Shown: positions 15,695 to 24,340, counted from the first letter of the stretch. The stretch is DNA of 35,078 bases from an uncultured Lachnospiraceae bacterium (GCA_902799015.1 CADBZI010000019.1:1-35078), one strand, 5' to 3'. Translations and numbers: made by a program. Notes: generated from the letters alone by a model not told the origin.

Positions 15695-18481
15695 TTAAAA
15701 GTCTTCGCCTTCTACCGCTGTCAGATACTCGACTTCCACAGTCTGTGCGCCTTCCTCCACGCCATCTCCGTACGGAAATGCGATACAGTCTCTCGGAGTC
15801 AGGCCGGACTTTATGGTGATGGTACCCCAGTTGTTGGCACCTACCTCCAGATACCTCTTCTCAAGCAGACCGTCCTCTCCCCGGACGAAGCAATAGCTTC
15901 TTCCGTTGTTGTCCGTTCTGATAAAGTACTCCTCCAGGCTAAGCCCGTCGCTCAGCATCGGATCTGAGTAGCTGGATGCGCTCGAACCCGACAGGGACAG
16001 ATCCACGTAGGAATCGACCTCCAGCCCGTCCGCATTCTCGATATAAGCCAGGAACGGATAATACGACGAATTCGTGTTTCCATCCCCATATCCGTAGAAG
16101 TTGTTGCTGGAATCCTCCGGATATTCCGAGATCTCGACGATCTCCGCAGTGAAGGTGCTGCCGGTCTCATAAGAAGTTCCGGTAATCGTATTTCCGACCT
16201 TCACCGTATCGAGTGCAAGCTCATTCACGGAGCCTTTTACATACAGGCCGGCCTTGCCGGTGATCGTGATAAATGAATTCCCGGACGCCGATTCCAGCGT
16301 GCCTGCACTCTTCACGATTCCATCCATCGTCGCATAGACGATCTTTCCTTCCAGAATCTTCTTATGCTCCTTGATCCCCAGCTCCGCTTCACGGATCTGA
16401 AGCTCCGTCTCCTTGATATTCTTTTCCTGCTCCTTGATGGCCTCCGCCAGTTCCTCGGCTGTATAGCCCAAACCATCATCGCCGTCATCTCCGCTCGGTG
16501 CAGGTGTCGTCCAGATTTTTCCTTCCGTGGAGATTTCCGGATTGATGTTGGTCGGCTCCTCCAGCACATAGTTTTCATTCACTTTGAGTGCTGCGCCGCG
16601 GAGGAAATCAATCATTGACTCTCCGGAGAAAAGCGCCTGGTTCATTCCGGAGTAAAGATCCCGGAATTCAATGGAATTCGTGGCAGGATTGTACAGCCAC
16701 ATATCCTGAGGCAGGCTTGCAAGCTCGTTTACAGCTGCTTTCACGGCAGCCTCATTTGCGCTTGCCCAAGTCGGATCGACCGATGCAGAATCGGAACTAT
16801 CCGGATTCAGAGACAACATTGTATGAATAAAATGATATGCGCAGAGCCTCTCATACGCTGTCTGCATGACAGATGCAGTGGCTTGTCCTACCTGGCTGAT
16901 TACTTCCGGAGAGACCGCATAAGCTGTAACGATTACATTCTCCCCGAACAGATCCGTTGTCTCATGCTCACTTGACTGTGCAAAAGAATTCCGGAACTTG
17001 TCGATCGCGGCATTGATTGCACTGATCTGGGAACCAATCGTATTCCAGTCGCTGTCCACGGCAAGTGTGATATTATTCACCTGTGAGAGGAAGTTGTTGA
17101 TCTCCGCAATGATATCGAGGCTTTCCCCGACCACTTCTTCCTCATCTTCGATCAGAACATCTCCTTCAAAATTGGTTTCCGGAGTAATCGCCGGAGGAGG
17201 GGTTGTAGTTTCCGTGGAATCAGATTCGTAAGTTTCATCTTCCTCTGCTGCCGACAGCGAAGCAGAATCCGTCCCTTCCGGGTTCTCCTCCTCCATCGCC
17301 GATATCAGTGCAGGGTCCGTCTCCGCCGGGTCTGTCTCACTCAGTGAGGAAGCCAGGGCGGGAGCATCTGCCTCATCGCCGGCCCCATTGCCTTCTTCAT
17401 CAAAGATTCCATCCTGGATCGTAGTGGTATCCGCTATGTCCTCGTCTCCGATCAGAGCATCCGCAACGCTCTCCTCGTCCGCGGCAATCGCATCCGGAAT
17501 CACGCTCTGAACCGTTTCCTGGTCGCTGGTGTCGAAAAGGTCTGATGCTGTCAGGGGAGCATCCACGCTCTCCTCATTTTCCGGCAGCAGATCATCCCAG
17601 CTTTCGGCCGGAAGCAGGGAGAAATCATCCGATACAATCTCATCTCCTTCGCTCTTCAGAATCCCGTCCGCAGGATCTGACGTTTCCTCCTGCATACCCT
17701 CCTGCATACCCTCCTGCATGTCCTCCTGCAGCTGCTGCAGGGCGTGGAGAAATGCGGAAGGAGTCCAGACCGGTGTGGAAGGAAGCTTGCCGGCGGGCTT
17801 CTGTGTCTGTTTTGCAGATGGTTTCACCGTCAGTTTTGCAGCCGGTTTCGAATAGGCACCTGCAAGCGTGAGCGGTTTCTGCGCAAGCGTATCCGCAGCG
17901 CCGACCGCACCGCCTCCCTGTTTGGTGACTCCCGCATTCACATGGCTTCTTCCGCTGGCATCAACGTTCGCGGCACTGCCTGCGTCATCGTCGCCATCAT
18001 CCTCGTCTGCGCCGTCATCGTCATCATCACTGTCCATGGAAGTCGAATAGCCGCTCTCGCCTCCGCCCATCGATTCGGGCATTCTGCCGCTTTTGAGGGT
18101 TTCAAGGTCCTTCTTCATGCTTTCCAGCGTAAGCTCGAGCCCCATCTTCGTCAGCTCTTCCATCTCTTCCTTCAGTTCGTCCCCCAGCATATCGTATTCC
18201 AGAAGCTTGTCGCCCTTCTTGACCCGGTCTCCCTGCTGGACATAAACGTTCTTCAGTTCATGGCTGGAATCCAACGCTACCACCTGGGTATCCTTGGAGA
18301 TAATCGTTCCGCTTACCGTGCTGGAATCTCCCATACTATAAGCCGCATTATTCACGCTGGTCACAGGAACCACTTCCACCTTTACAATATTGGATTCGTG
18401 CGATCGCCGAACAAAATATGACGTAGCCGTTCCCGCACCTATGACGAGGACCGCCGTTATGAGAATAGTCTTAATCTTCAT
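15695..18481 (-). CDS. Giant HlyD/MacA-like membrane-fusion protein with large acidic insertion
   Basis: 928 residues, about twice the usual size. N-terminal membrane anchor (about 5-25); first biotinyl-lipoyl half and coiled-coil arm (about 50-131, QQGDRVKKGDKLLEYD); then a roughly 540-residue insertion (about 132-673); second coiled-coil arm (about 674-712); second lipoyl half with ATMDGIVKSAG; beta-barrel region to the end. The insertion starts with a poly-Asp/Glu tract, continues with Pro/Lys-rich and Ser/Asp/Glu-rich low-complexity sequence with few aromatics, contains short EGMQ repeats near 255-266, and ends in a more ordinary, probably folded segment (about 450-670). The ATG overlaps the ATPase stop (ATGA) and follows GGAGGG by 8 nt. 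Role of the insertion unknown; cation, cationic-peptide or cell-wall interaction are possibilities. Confidence 0.88.
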   Translation of the reverse strand: MKIKTILITAVLVIGAGTATSYFVRRSHESNIVKVEVVPVTSVNNAAYSMGDSSTVSGTIISKDTQVVALDSSHELKNVYVQQGDRVKKGDKLLEYDMLGDELKEEMEELTKMGLELTLESMKKDLETLKSGRMPESMGGGESGYSTSMDSDDDDDGADEDDGDDDAGSAANVDASGRSHVNAGVTKQGGGAVGAADTLAQKPLTLAGAYSKPAAKLTVKPSAKQTQKPAGKLPSTPVWTPSAFLHALQQLQEDMQEGMQEGMQEETSDPADGILKSEGDEIVSDDFSLLPAESWDDLLPENEESVDAPLTASDLFDTSDQETVQSVIPDAIAADEESVADALIGDEDIADTTTIQDGIFDEEGNGAGDEADAPALASSLSETDPAETDPALISAMEEENPEGTDSASLSAAEEDETYESDSTETTTPPPAITPETNFEGDVLIEDEEEVVGESLDIIAEINNFLSQVNNITLAVDSDWNTIGSQISAINAAIDKFRNSFAQSSEHETTDLFGENVIVTAYAVSPEVISQVGQATASVMQTAYERLCAYHFIHTMLSLNPDSSDSASVDPTWASANEAAVKAAVNELASLPQDMWLYNPATNSIEFRDLYSGMNQALFSGESMIDFLRGAALKVNENYVLEEPTNINPEISTEGKIWTTPAPSGDDGDDGLGYTAEELAEAIKEQEKNIKETELQIREAELGIKEHKKILEGKIVYATMDGIVKSAGTLESASGNSFITITGKAGLYVKGSVNELALDTVKVGNTITGTSYETGSTFTAEIVEISEYPEDSSNNFYGYGDGNTNSSYYPFLAYIENADGLEVDSYVDLSLSGSSASSYSDPMLSDGLSLEEYFIRTDNNGRSYCFVRGEDGLLEKRYLEVGANNWGTITIKSGLTPRDCIAFPYGDGVEEGAQTVEVEYLTAVEGEDF

Positions 18482-19194
18482 AAGCCTTTCCCTCCAGCCG
18501 CTTCAATTCTGGTCCGGTTGGAATCTGTACGTTCTGTCAGAACGCCATCAAAAATATTGCAGACACGCTTCGCGTAGGAAGCAATCTCCGGTGCATGCGT
18601 GATCATAACGATCGTCACGCCTTCATTGTTCAGTTCCTCAAACAGTTCCATCAATGCTTTGCTGGAACGAGAATCCAGCGCGCCGGTCGGCTCATCCGCG
18701 AGAAGAAGACGGGGATTGTTCACCATCGCACGCGCAATGGCGACTCTCTGCTTCTGTCCGCCGGACAGCTGCGCCGGAGTAAAGGACATACGATCCTGAA
18801 GTCCGACCCGGGTCAGAGCTGCTTTCGCGCGTCTGATGCGCTCACGCTTCCGGACCCCTGCGTAGACCAGAGGAAGCGCGACATTGTCCAGTGCGGACTG
18901 CCTGCTCAGCAGCTGGAAATTCTGGAACACAAACCCCAGATTGTTCAGCCGGATGGATGCCATATCCCTGTCATTTTTATTCAGGACATTCTCCCCGTTG
19001 AGCTCATAGGTTCCCTTTGTCGGACGATCCAGACAGCCGATGATATTCATCAGCGTGGACTTTCCCGAGCCGGACGGTCCCATGATCGCGACATACTCGC
19101 CTTCTTCCACATGAAGGGAGACGTCATGCAGGACCGGAACGATCAGCTTCGGCGTTATATAATCTTTGTCGATATGATCCAGTTTCAGAACCAT
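18478..19194 (-). CDS. ABC transporter ATPase, MacB/LolD type
   Basis: 238 residues. Walker A GPSGSGKST (about 38-46), Q-loop in VFQNFQLL, signature LSGGQKQRVAIA, Walker B LLLADEPTGALD and switch His in MITHAPE. This is the LolD/MacB subfamily of ATPases that pair with FtsX-like permeases. It begins 8 nt after the first membrane-fusion protein and overlaps the next gene by 4 nt, so all four proteins are likely made as one complex. It powers the export or mechanotransmission performed by the permease at 14426-15682. Confidence 0.96.
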   Translation of the reverse strand: MVLKLDHIDKDYITPKLIVPVLHDVSLHVEEGEYVAIMGPSGSGKSTLMNIIGCLDRPTKGTYELNGENVLNKNDRDMASIRLNNLGFVFQNFQLLSRQSALDNVALPLVYAGVRKRERIRRAKAALTRVGLQDRMSFTPAQLSGGQKQRVAIARAMVNNPRLLLADEPTGALDSRSSKALMELFEELNNEGVTIVMITHAPEIASYAKRVCNIFDGVLTERTDSNRTRIEAAGGKGL

Positions 19195-19202
19195 GTTTCT
19201 GA

Positions 19203-20717
19203 TTACCTCACAAGAACGAAACCATCTTCGTCTGTCTCATATTCCGGTACGGCGCGTGCACTGGCGGCGGGATCTGCTTCAGGGTCATATACATACCCTT
19301 CGCCGCTGTCCATCATCCCCAGCTCCGTCTCATCATAATACCAGTCTTCGGATTCTGTTTCGTAGGCTTCCTCGTCAAAGTAGAAGAAGTCATCTGCGCC
19401 GCCGAAGTCACCCTCTGTCTCGAAATAGCCATCTCCGTCCCATGTATACATGCTCTCCGTCTCGCCTTCTCCGGAAGCATCATTGTAATTGACCGGAAGT
19501 CCCTCCTCCAGAGAGCTCTGCGGCTGGCAGATATAGTCATCCGTGGTCAGTCCGGACAGGATCTGATGCTGCATCAGCTCTTCATCCGCATCTCCCAGCT
19601 CAACCACTCTCTTTTCCAGCTTATTCTCTGAAGAGGCTGCCCAGACATAGTGGGTTCCGTCCGCTTCATCCGCAATATAATAGTCATCGAGCCAGATCCC
19701 GGTTTTCGCGTTCTCCTGGCCGAGATCCTGCTCCAGATAGACATGCTGGCCAAGCATCAGCCCCTCCGAGTCTTCCAGATCAACATAGAACGGATAGTTT
19801 GTGGAGCCTGCGGAATTATCCGAGTCATAATAGGAGCCCTCGCTGTTATTGTTCTCTCCGCTTCCCTGGTCTGTCTTGATCTGGCCGATGGTGCCTCTCC
19901 AGAACTGGCTGGAATCCACGCGGGAGAAAACCAGAACCGATTCCCCGGTAAAGATATCCTTGATGTTCTGCTCATTTGCCTCAGCCTTGACCCGGTATGT
20001 CCCGAGCTTCAGGATCGTGATATAGGCGCTGTCTCCGCCGGACATCATATCGGCCGTCTCCGACTGATCATTGATGGCCTTCACCACGCCCTCCAGATCA
20101 CAGCTGACGGTTGCATTCTTGATCTGATCCTCCAGCTTTTCGATCTCCTTCTGCTTCGACTTCTGATCAAGCTCATTCTGCTTGAGCTCATTCTCCGCAG
20201 TCAGCACCTGGATCTGCTTCTCCGGCGTATTCGCCTCCGCCTTCTGCTTCTCCAGCTCCTTCTTTTTCGCTTCGGAGGTGTCCTCCGTATTCTGCAGGCG
20301 CTCGAGGTCAATCCTTGCCTGCTCCAGCTTCGATTCGTCCTCCGTTGTGTCATACGTAAAGAGTCTCTGACCCGGCTTGACGATATCGCCTTCCTTCACA
20401 TAGCACTTCTTGACCTTGCGTTCCCCCTCCAGCTTATAGTCTCTGGTTTCCTGCGGTTCAATCTTTCCCGCGAAACGGGGAATCTTCCCGGTACCGCTTC
20501 CGAGACTGGCAATCACCTGAATGCTGTCCACATACACAGCGTTGGCATCTGTAGAAGACACTCTGCCTGTCGCTTTCTCAGCGGAGGACTGATACCCCGG
20601 GATGACCTTTTCCATCACGCCGGGAAACCAACGATCTATATACCCCATCTGCAGGCAATAATAAAAACCGCCGCATACAATTGCCAGAATCAAAAATAAA
20701 GTAACTGCTTTCCTCAT
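19203..20717 (-). CDS. HlyD/MacA-like membrane-fusion protein with acidic-aromatic tail
   Basis: 504 residues. N-terminal membrane anchor (about 4-22); first lipoyl half with KEGDIVKPGQRLFTYD; coiled-coil hairpin (about 118-200, Glu/Lys/Gln rich, EKQKAEANTPEKQIQ); second lipoyl half with ATVSCDLEGVVKAI; beta-barrel domains to about 405; then a tail of about 95 residues dominated by Asp, Glu, Gly, Tyr and Phe (for example DDFFYFDEEAYETESEDWYY). First gene of the export operon; the ATPase RBS overlaps its stop. The RBS is only fair (GGGAG, 13 nt before ATG). Two fusion proteins for one ATPase and one permease is unusual; both carry acidic additions, implying a shared property of the cargo or outer surface. 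Confidence 0.9.
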   Translation of the reverse strand: MRKAVTLFLILAIVCGGFYYCLQMGYIDRWFPGVMEKVIPGYQSSAEKATGRVSSTDANAVYVDSIQVIASLGSGTGKIPRFAGKIEPQETRDYKLEGERKVKKCYVKEGDIVKPGQRLFTYDTTEDESKLEQARIDLERLQNTEDTSEAKKKELEKQKAEANTPEKQIQVLTAENELKQNELDQKSKQKEIEKLEDQIKNATVSCDLEGVVKAINDQSETADMMSGGDSAYITILKLGTYRVKAEANEQNIKDIFTGESVLVFSRVDSSQFWRGTIGQIKTDQGSGENNNSEGSYYDSDNSAGSTNYPFYVDLEDSEGLMLGQHVYLEQDLGQENAKTGIWLDDYYIADEADGTHYVWAASSENKLEKRVVELGDADEELMQHQILSGLTTDDYICQPQSSLEEGLPVNYNDASGEGETESMYTWDGDGYFETEGDFGGADDFFYFDEEAYETESEDWYYDETELGMMDSGEGYVYDPEADPAASARAVPEYETDEDGFVLVR

Positions 20718-20818
20718 AGGTGCCGGTAACTCCCTTTATGTTCACGTCCTCTACATCTTCTATCCTTGTAATACGATAAACATGCTCTCATGTCATCGAT
20801 ATCATACCTCTGTTCTGT

Positions 20819-20855
20819 GTAGAATCCGTGTTTTTTATGTAGTTCTATTCTACCA
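20819..20855 (-). promoter_or_regulatory. Candidate promoter/operator of the export operon
   Basis: On the minus strand TGGTAGAAT gives an extended -10 (20852-20847) with no clear -35. The heptamer GTAGAAT recurs inverted at 20819-20825 and 20847-20853, so a repressor could bridge the start region. Start would be near 20840, about 120 nt before the first ATG. Confidence 0.35.
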
Positions 20856-20868
20856 CATATATCACAAA

Positions 20869-20899
20869 AACCTCCGGAGGAAAGCCGGAGGCTTTTTTT
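20869..20899. terminator. Bidirectional terminator after aspS
   Basis: Stem CCTCCGG/CCGGAGG with a 7-nt loop; plus strand continues with seven T, minus strand (downstream of aspS) with TTTTTG. Confidence 0.85.
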
Positions 20900-20908
20900 A
20901 AGATATTT

Positions 20909-22705
20909 TTAAATCTGCGCTTTTTCGCGGATGGATATTCCGAGTTCTTCCAGCTGCGCCGCGGAAACCTCACCGGGCGCCTGCGTCATGAGATCGGAGG
21001 AATCCTTCACCTTCGGAAATGCGATGACATCGCGGATCGAATCCAGTCCAAGCATCATCATGACGACACGGTCAAGTCCGTAGGCAAGTCCCGCATGGGG
21101 CGGAACACCGTAACGGAACGCATTCAGCAGGAAGCTGAACTGCTCAGATGCCTGCTCTTTCGTGAATCCGAGGCACTCAAACATCTTCTCCTGTATATCA
21201 GACTGATGGATACGGACCGAACCGCCGCCGATCTCCGCTCCGTTCAGAACAATGTCATACGCCTTTGCGCGGATCTTTGACAGATCCTTGCCCGGCTCAA
21301 GCCAGGAAAGATCTTCTTCCATCGGCATGGTAAAGGGATGATGCATCGCCTGGAACCGGTTTTCCTCCTCGCTCCATTCAAACTGCGGGAACTCCACAAT
21401 CCACAGGAACTCGAACCGCGAACGATCGATCAGGTCAAGCTGCTTTGCGAGGTGGCACCTGAGCGCGCCCATCGTCTCCGATACCAGCTTGAACTTGTCC
21501 GCGCCAAACAGAATCAGATCCCCCTTTTCGGCACCGGCCGCATGAATCAGGGCTTCGATCTCCTCTTCCTTCATGAACTTCGCAAAGGAGCACTTCGTTC
21601 CGCTCTCCTTCACCTGTATATAGGCAAGGCCCTTCAGTCCGTACCCTCTGACAAATTCCGTCAGCGCGTCAATCTTCTTGCGCGGCATCTCTGCCTGGCC
21701 CTTCACGGTAATGCAGCGGACGTATCCGCCATTCTTTACGCAATCCGCAAATACGCCAAATCCGCAGTCCTTCACGACGTCTGATACATCAACCAGCTCC
21801 ATTCCGAACCGAAGATCCGGCTTGTCCGAGCCATAACGGTTCATCGCGTCGATCCACTTCATGCGGCGGAATGGTACGGTAATGTCGACGTCCAGCACTT
21901 CCTTCCACAGATACTGAAGCAGACGCTCATTGACATCGATCACATCATCAATGTCCACAAAGCTCAGCTCCATATCCATCTGGGTGAATTCCGGCTGGCG
22001 GTCAGCACGCAGGTCTTCATCACGGAAGCAGCGCGCGAGCTGGAAATAGCGGTCATATCCTGCCACCATCAACAGCTGCTTGTAGAGCTGCGGGGACTGG
22101 GGAAGGGCAAAGAAGGATCCCGGATAGATCCTGCTTGGCACCAGGTAATCACGGGCTCCCTCCGGTGTGCTCTTTCCAAGCATGGGAGTCTCGATCTCCA
22201 GGAAGCCTTCCTTTGCCATGAATTCTCTTGACAGCTGCGCGACCCGGCTCTTTACCATCAGGTTTCTCTGAATGTCAGGGCGGCGCAGATCCAGCGTACG
22301 GTTCTTCAGCCGAAGTTCCTCTTTCGTCTGGCTGTTCTCCTCAATCGGGAACGGAGGTGTTTCCGACTCGGACAGAATCCGCAGCTGTGTCGCACACAGC
22401 TCCATGGTTCCCGTCTTCAGCTTATCATTGACGGCTCCGCCCCGCTTCTGCACAACGCCTGTAACCGCAAGCACGAACTCACTGCGGATCTGCCCCGCCT
22501 TCGCGAATCCTTCCGCGCCGATCATGGTCTCGTCGAACAGAATCTGCATGATGCCGGACCGGTCTCTCAGATCCACAAAGATCAGGGAGCCGAGATTTCT
22601 CCTCTTCTGCGTCCAGCCCATCAGGGTCAGTGTTTTTCCGATCATATCCTCCGTGACTTCGCCGCACCTTACACTGCGTCTGAGTCCCTGCATTGATTCA
22701 GCCAT
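20909..22705 (-). CDS. aspS: Aspartyl-tRNA synthetase
   Basis: 598 residues from the ATG at 22705, preceded by GGAGG at 9 nt and overlapping the hemZ stop by 8 nt; a longer in-frame start inside hemZ is not needed. Charges tRNA-Asp in the cytoplasm. Seen: N-terminal OB-fold anticodon-binding domain (about 15-110), class II core with motif 2 FRDEDLRADRQPEFTQ, the bacterial GAD insertion (about 290-420), and motif 3 GLAYGLDRVVMMM. Length matches bacterial-type AspRS (about 590). Whether it also charges tRNA-Asn cannot be decided here; no gatCAB genes are present in the window. No T-box leader is visible, consistent with expression from the hemZ transcript. Confidence 0.97.
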   Translation of the reverse strand: MAESMQGLRRSVRCGEVTEDMIGKTLTLMGWTQKRRNLGSLIFVDLRDRSGIMQILFDETMIGAEGFAKAGQIRSEFVLAVTGVVQKRGGAVNDKLKTGTMELCATQLRILSESETPPFPIEENSQTKEELRLKNRTLDLRRPDIQRNLMVKSRVAQLSREFMAKEGFLEIETPMLGKSTPEGARDYLVPSRIYPGSFFALPQSPQLYKQLLMVAGYDRYFQLARCFRDEDLRADRQPEFTQMDMELSFVDIDDVIDVNERLLQYLWKEVLDVDITVPFRRMKWIDAMNRYGSDKPDLRFGMELVDVSDVVKDCGFGVFADCVKNGGYVRCITVKGQAEMPRKKIDALTEFVRGYGLKGLAYIQVKESGTKCSFAKFMKEEEIEALIHAAGAEKGDLILFGADKFKLVSETMGALRCHLAKQLDLIDRSRFEFLWIVEFPQFEWSEEENRFQAMHHPFTMPMEEDLSWLEPGKDLSKIRAKAYDIVLNGAEIGGGSVRIHQSDIQEKMFECLGFTKEQASEQFSFLLNAFRYGVPPHAGLAYGLDRVVMMMLGLDSIRDVIAFPKVKDSSDLMTQAPGEVSAAQLEELGISIREKAQI

Positions 22706-24155
22706 GTACCATATCCTCCTCACACCCGCAGACTGCACGCTTCCTGCGGATCATTTCATCAATTCGTTCGAGATAATTCCGAATGTCCTTCACATTCTCA
22801 ACTCTCTCGATCCGGCCGTCCTCATATACAATCTTGGTAGAGCCGGCCGCGCCAAGGGCAAGTATACACTCAACCTCTTCCATTATCAAGATATTATACA
22901 GCCCGGCTTTGTCTGGCTTTGCATATCCGACATTCTCAAAATTGCCTGCCATATTCTTCTGCCGGTACAGATAATACGGGGTCATATTCAGCCGCCGGCA
23001 CCCTTCCTCGCACAGGTTCATGATCCGGTCTGATGCCTGAAATGAGATCTTCTCATATTCGTCCATATGAAGTGCCAGCCGCGCTGCCCGCTTCAGTGCA
23101 AGTGCGTGCACCGTCACGTCATCCGGATCCAGTGCCTCAATCCTCTCCATCGTGTGCCGGACCTCTTCCAGTCCCTCACCGGGAAGGCCGACGATCAGAT
23201 CCATGTTGATATTATCATATCCCAGAGAGCGTGCCGCTTCATATGCGCGGATCGTGTCCTCCACCGTATGCCTGCGCCCGATCAGATCCAGCGTCTTCTG
23301 ATTCATGGTCTGCGGGTTCACGCTGATCCGGGTGACAGGATGCGTGCGGATCGCCTCCAGCTTCTCCCGGGTAATACTGTCCGGGCGCCCTGCCTCCAGC
23401 GTGAATTCCATCACATGGGACAGATCAAAATGCTTCTCCACTGCGCTCAGAAGACGGTCCAGCTGCGCAGGACTCAGGGTCGTCGGTGTTCCTCCGCCGA
23501 TGTAGACCGTGTGGAGCGTCTTGCCCGGGAAGCAGCTTCTGCACTCTGCCATCTCCAGAAGGAGTGCATCCAGATACTCGTCCACCCGCTTCTCCCATAG
23601 CGCATACGGACTTGAGGAGAAAGAGCAGTACAGGCAGATACTGGGACAGAAAGGAATCCCGATGTACAGACTGTAACCATTCTTCGTATCTATGCCACTC
23701 AGAATCTCCCGCTCTCTTAAGGCCGTCCTCACGGCAAGATCCGCCTTCTTCCGGCTGACATAGTACCGGTTTTCCATCTGGCTGACAGCCTGTTCACGGC
23801 CTTCCGGAAGATATTGCATGGCAAGCTTTACCGGGCGGATCCCGGTCAGATTTCCCCAGGGCAGATCGCTTCCCTTCAGCTGCCGCAGCATCTCATACAG
23901 ATTCCGTTTGATCAGATTCTTATAGGTGCTCCGGTCAGAATCGGGAACAACGCTGATCTCTCGTTTCCATTCCCCGGCCTCCAGGTCAATCCGCTCCGGT
24001 CCGATCATCGTCCGCACGAACAGATCCGGTTTCTCCGCGGGCTCAGTGCCCGGATCTATGACACTGGTGCGGACCCCCGGGTAAAATGCGATCACCAGGG
24101 TGTAGATGTCGTATTCAAAGCTCCTGTCATTCAGAACGATCACAATCTGATTCAT
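22698..24155 (-). CDS. hemZ: HemZ-type radical SAM protein (coproporphyrinogen dehydrogenase HemZ family)
   Basis: 485 residues. Radical SAM cluster motif CPSICLYC (Cys170, Cys174, Cys177) followed by YIGGGTPTTL and the NMDLIVGLPGE strand, as in the HemN/HemZ superfamily. The N-terminal extension of about 160 residues is the HemZ-specific part. HemZ is annotated as oxygen-independent coproporphyrinogen III dehydrogenase, but many clostridia carrying it lack a full haem pathway, so its substrate is uncertain. In clostridia it sits in the relA - MBL - hemZ - hisS - aspS neighbourhood; here it directly precedes aspS. Only a weak AAAGG precedes the ATG. No clear promoter is visible in the palindromic gap upstream. 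Confidence 0.92.
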   Translation of the reverse strand: MNQIVIVLNDRSFEYDIYTLVIAFYPGVRTSVIDPGTEPAEKPDLFVRTMIGPERIDLEAGEWKREISVVPDSDRSTYKNLIKRNLYEMLRQLKGSDLPWGNLTGIRPVKLAMQYLPEGREQAVSQMENRYYVSRKKADLAVRTALREREILSGIDTKNGYSLYIGIPFCPSICLYCSFSSSPYALWEKRVDEYLDALLLEMAECRSCFPGKTLHTVYIGGGTPTTLSPAQLDRLLSAVEKHFDLSHVMEFTLEAGRPDSITREKLEAIRTHPVTRISVNPQTMNQKTLDLIGRRHTVEDTIRAYEAARSLGYDNINMDLIVGLPGEGLEEVRHTMERIEALDPDDVTVHALALKRAARLALHMDEYEKISFQASDRIMNLCEEGCRRLNMTPYYLYRQKNMAGNFENVGYAKPDKAGLYNILIMEEVECILALGAAGSTKIVYEDGRIERVENVKDIRNYLERIDEMIRRKRAVCGCEEDMVHG

Positions 24156-24187
24156 GGATGATGCCTTTCGCCGCCTGCCTGTAGGTT

Positions 24188-24276
24188 CAAGAACGCCAAC
24201 GGCGTTCTTGCCGCGGTGCTGCGTGCCAGTGGCACGCGTTTAGCGCCGACCGGAGCGAAGCGGAGAACGCGCTCGG
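24188..24276. repeat. Cluster of GC-rich palindromes between the hemZ and relA units
   Basis: Within 90 bp: a perfect 10-bp inverted repeat CAAGAACGCC/GGCGTTCTTG with loop AAC (24188-24210), CCGCGG, a 7-bp inverted repeat GCGTGCC/GGCACGC (24221-24237), and a third GC-rich structured segment bounded by CCGA and TCGG (24246-24276). None is followed by a T tract. The layout is that of a REP/BIME-like or small palindromic mobile element; only one copy occurs in this window. Confidence 0.55.
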
Positions 24277-24310
24277 TACGACGCACCTTCCTCTGAACGC
24301 GGCTGAGATA

Positions 24311-24340
24311 AAAACCCCTGCCTGTTACAGGAAGGGGTTA
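24311..24340 (-). terminator. Terminator overlapping the MBL stop codon
   Basis: On the minus strand the stem AACCCCT(T)CCTG/CAGG(C)AGGGGTT has the stop codon TAA of the hydrolase gene as its loop and is followed by TTTTATC. It ends the apt-relA-MBL unit. The plus strand is also followed by a T-rich stretch. Confidence 0.82.

Noticed and set aside
16350-18050. Acidic block of the fusion protein as an RTX or calcium-binding repeat domain
   Set aside because: No GGxGxDxxx nonapeptides or EF-hand loops; it is low-complexity acidic sequence.
22706-24330. T-box leader for aspS
   Set aside because: aspS starts inside hemZ, and the region upstream of hemZ holds only palindromes, without a specifier loop or the TGG-containing T-box sequence.
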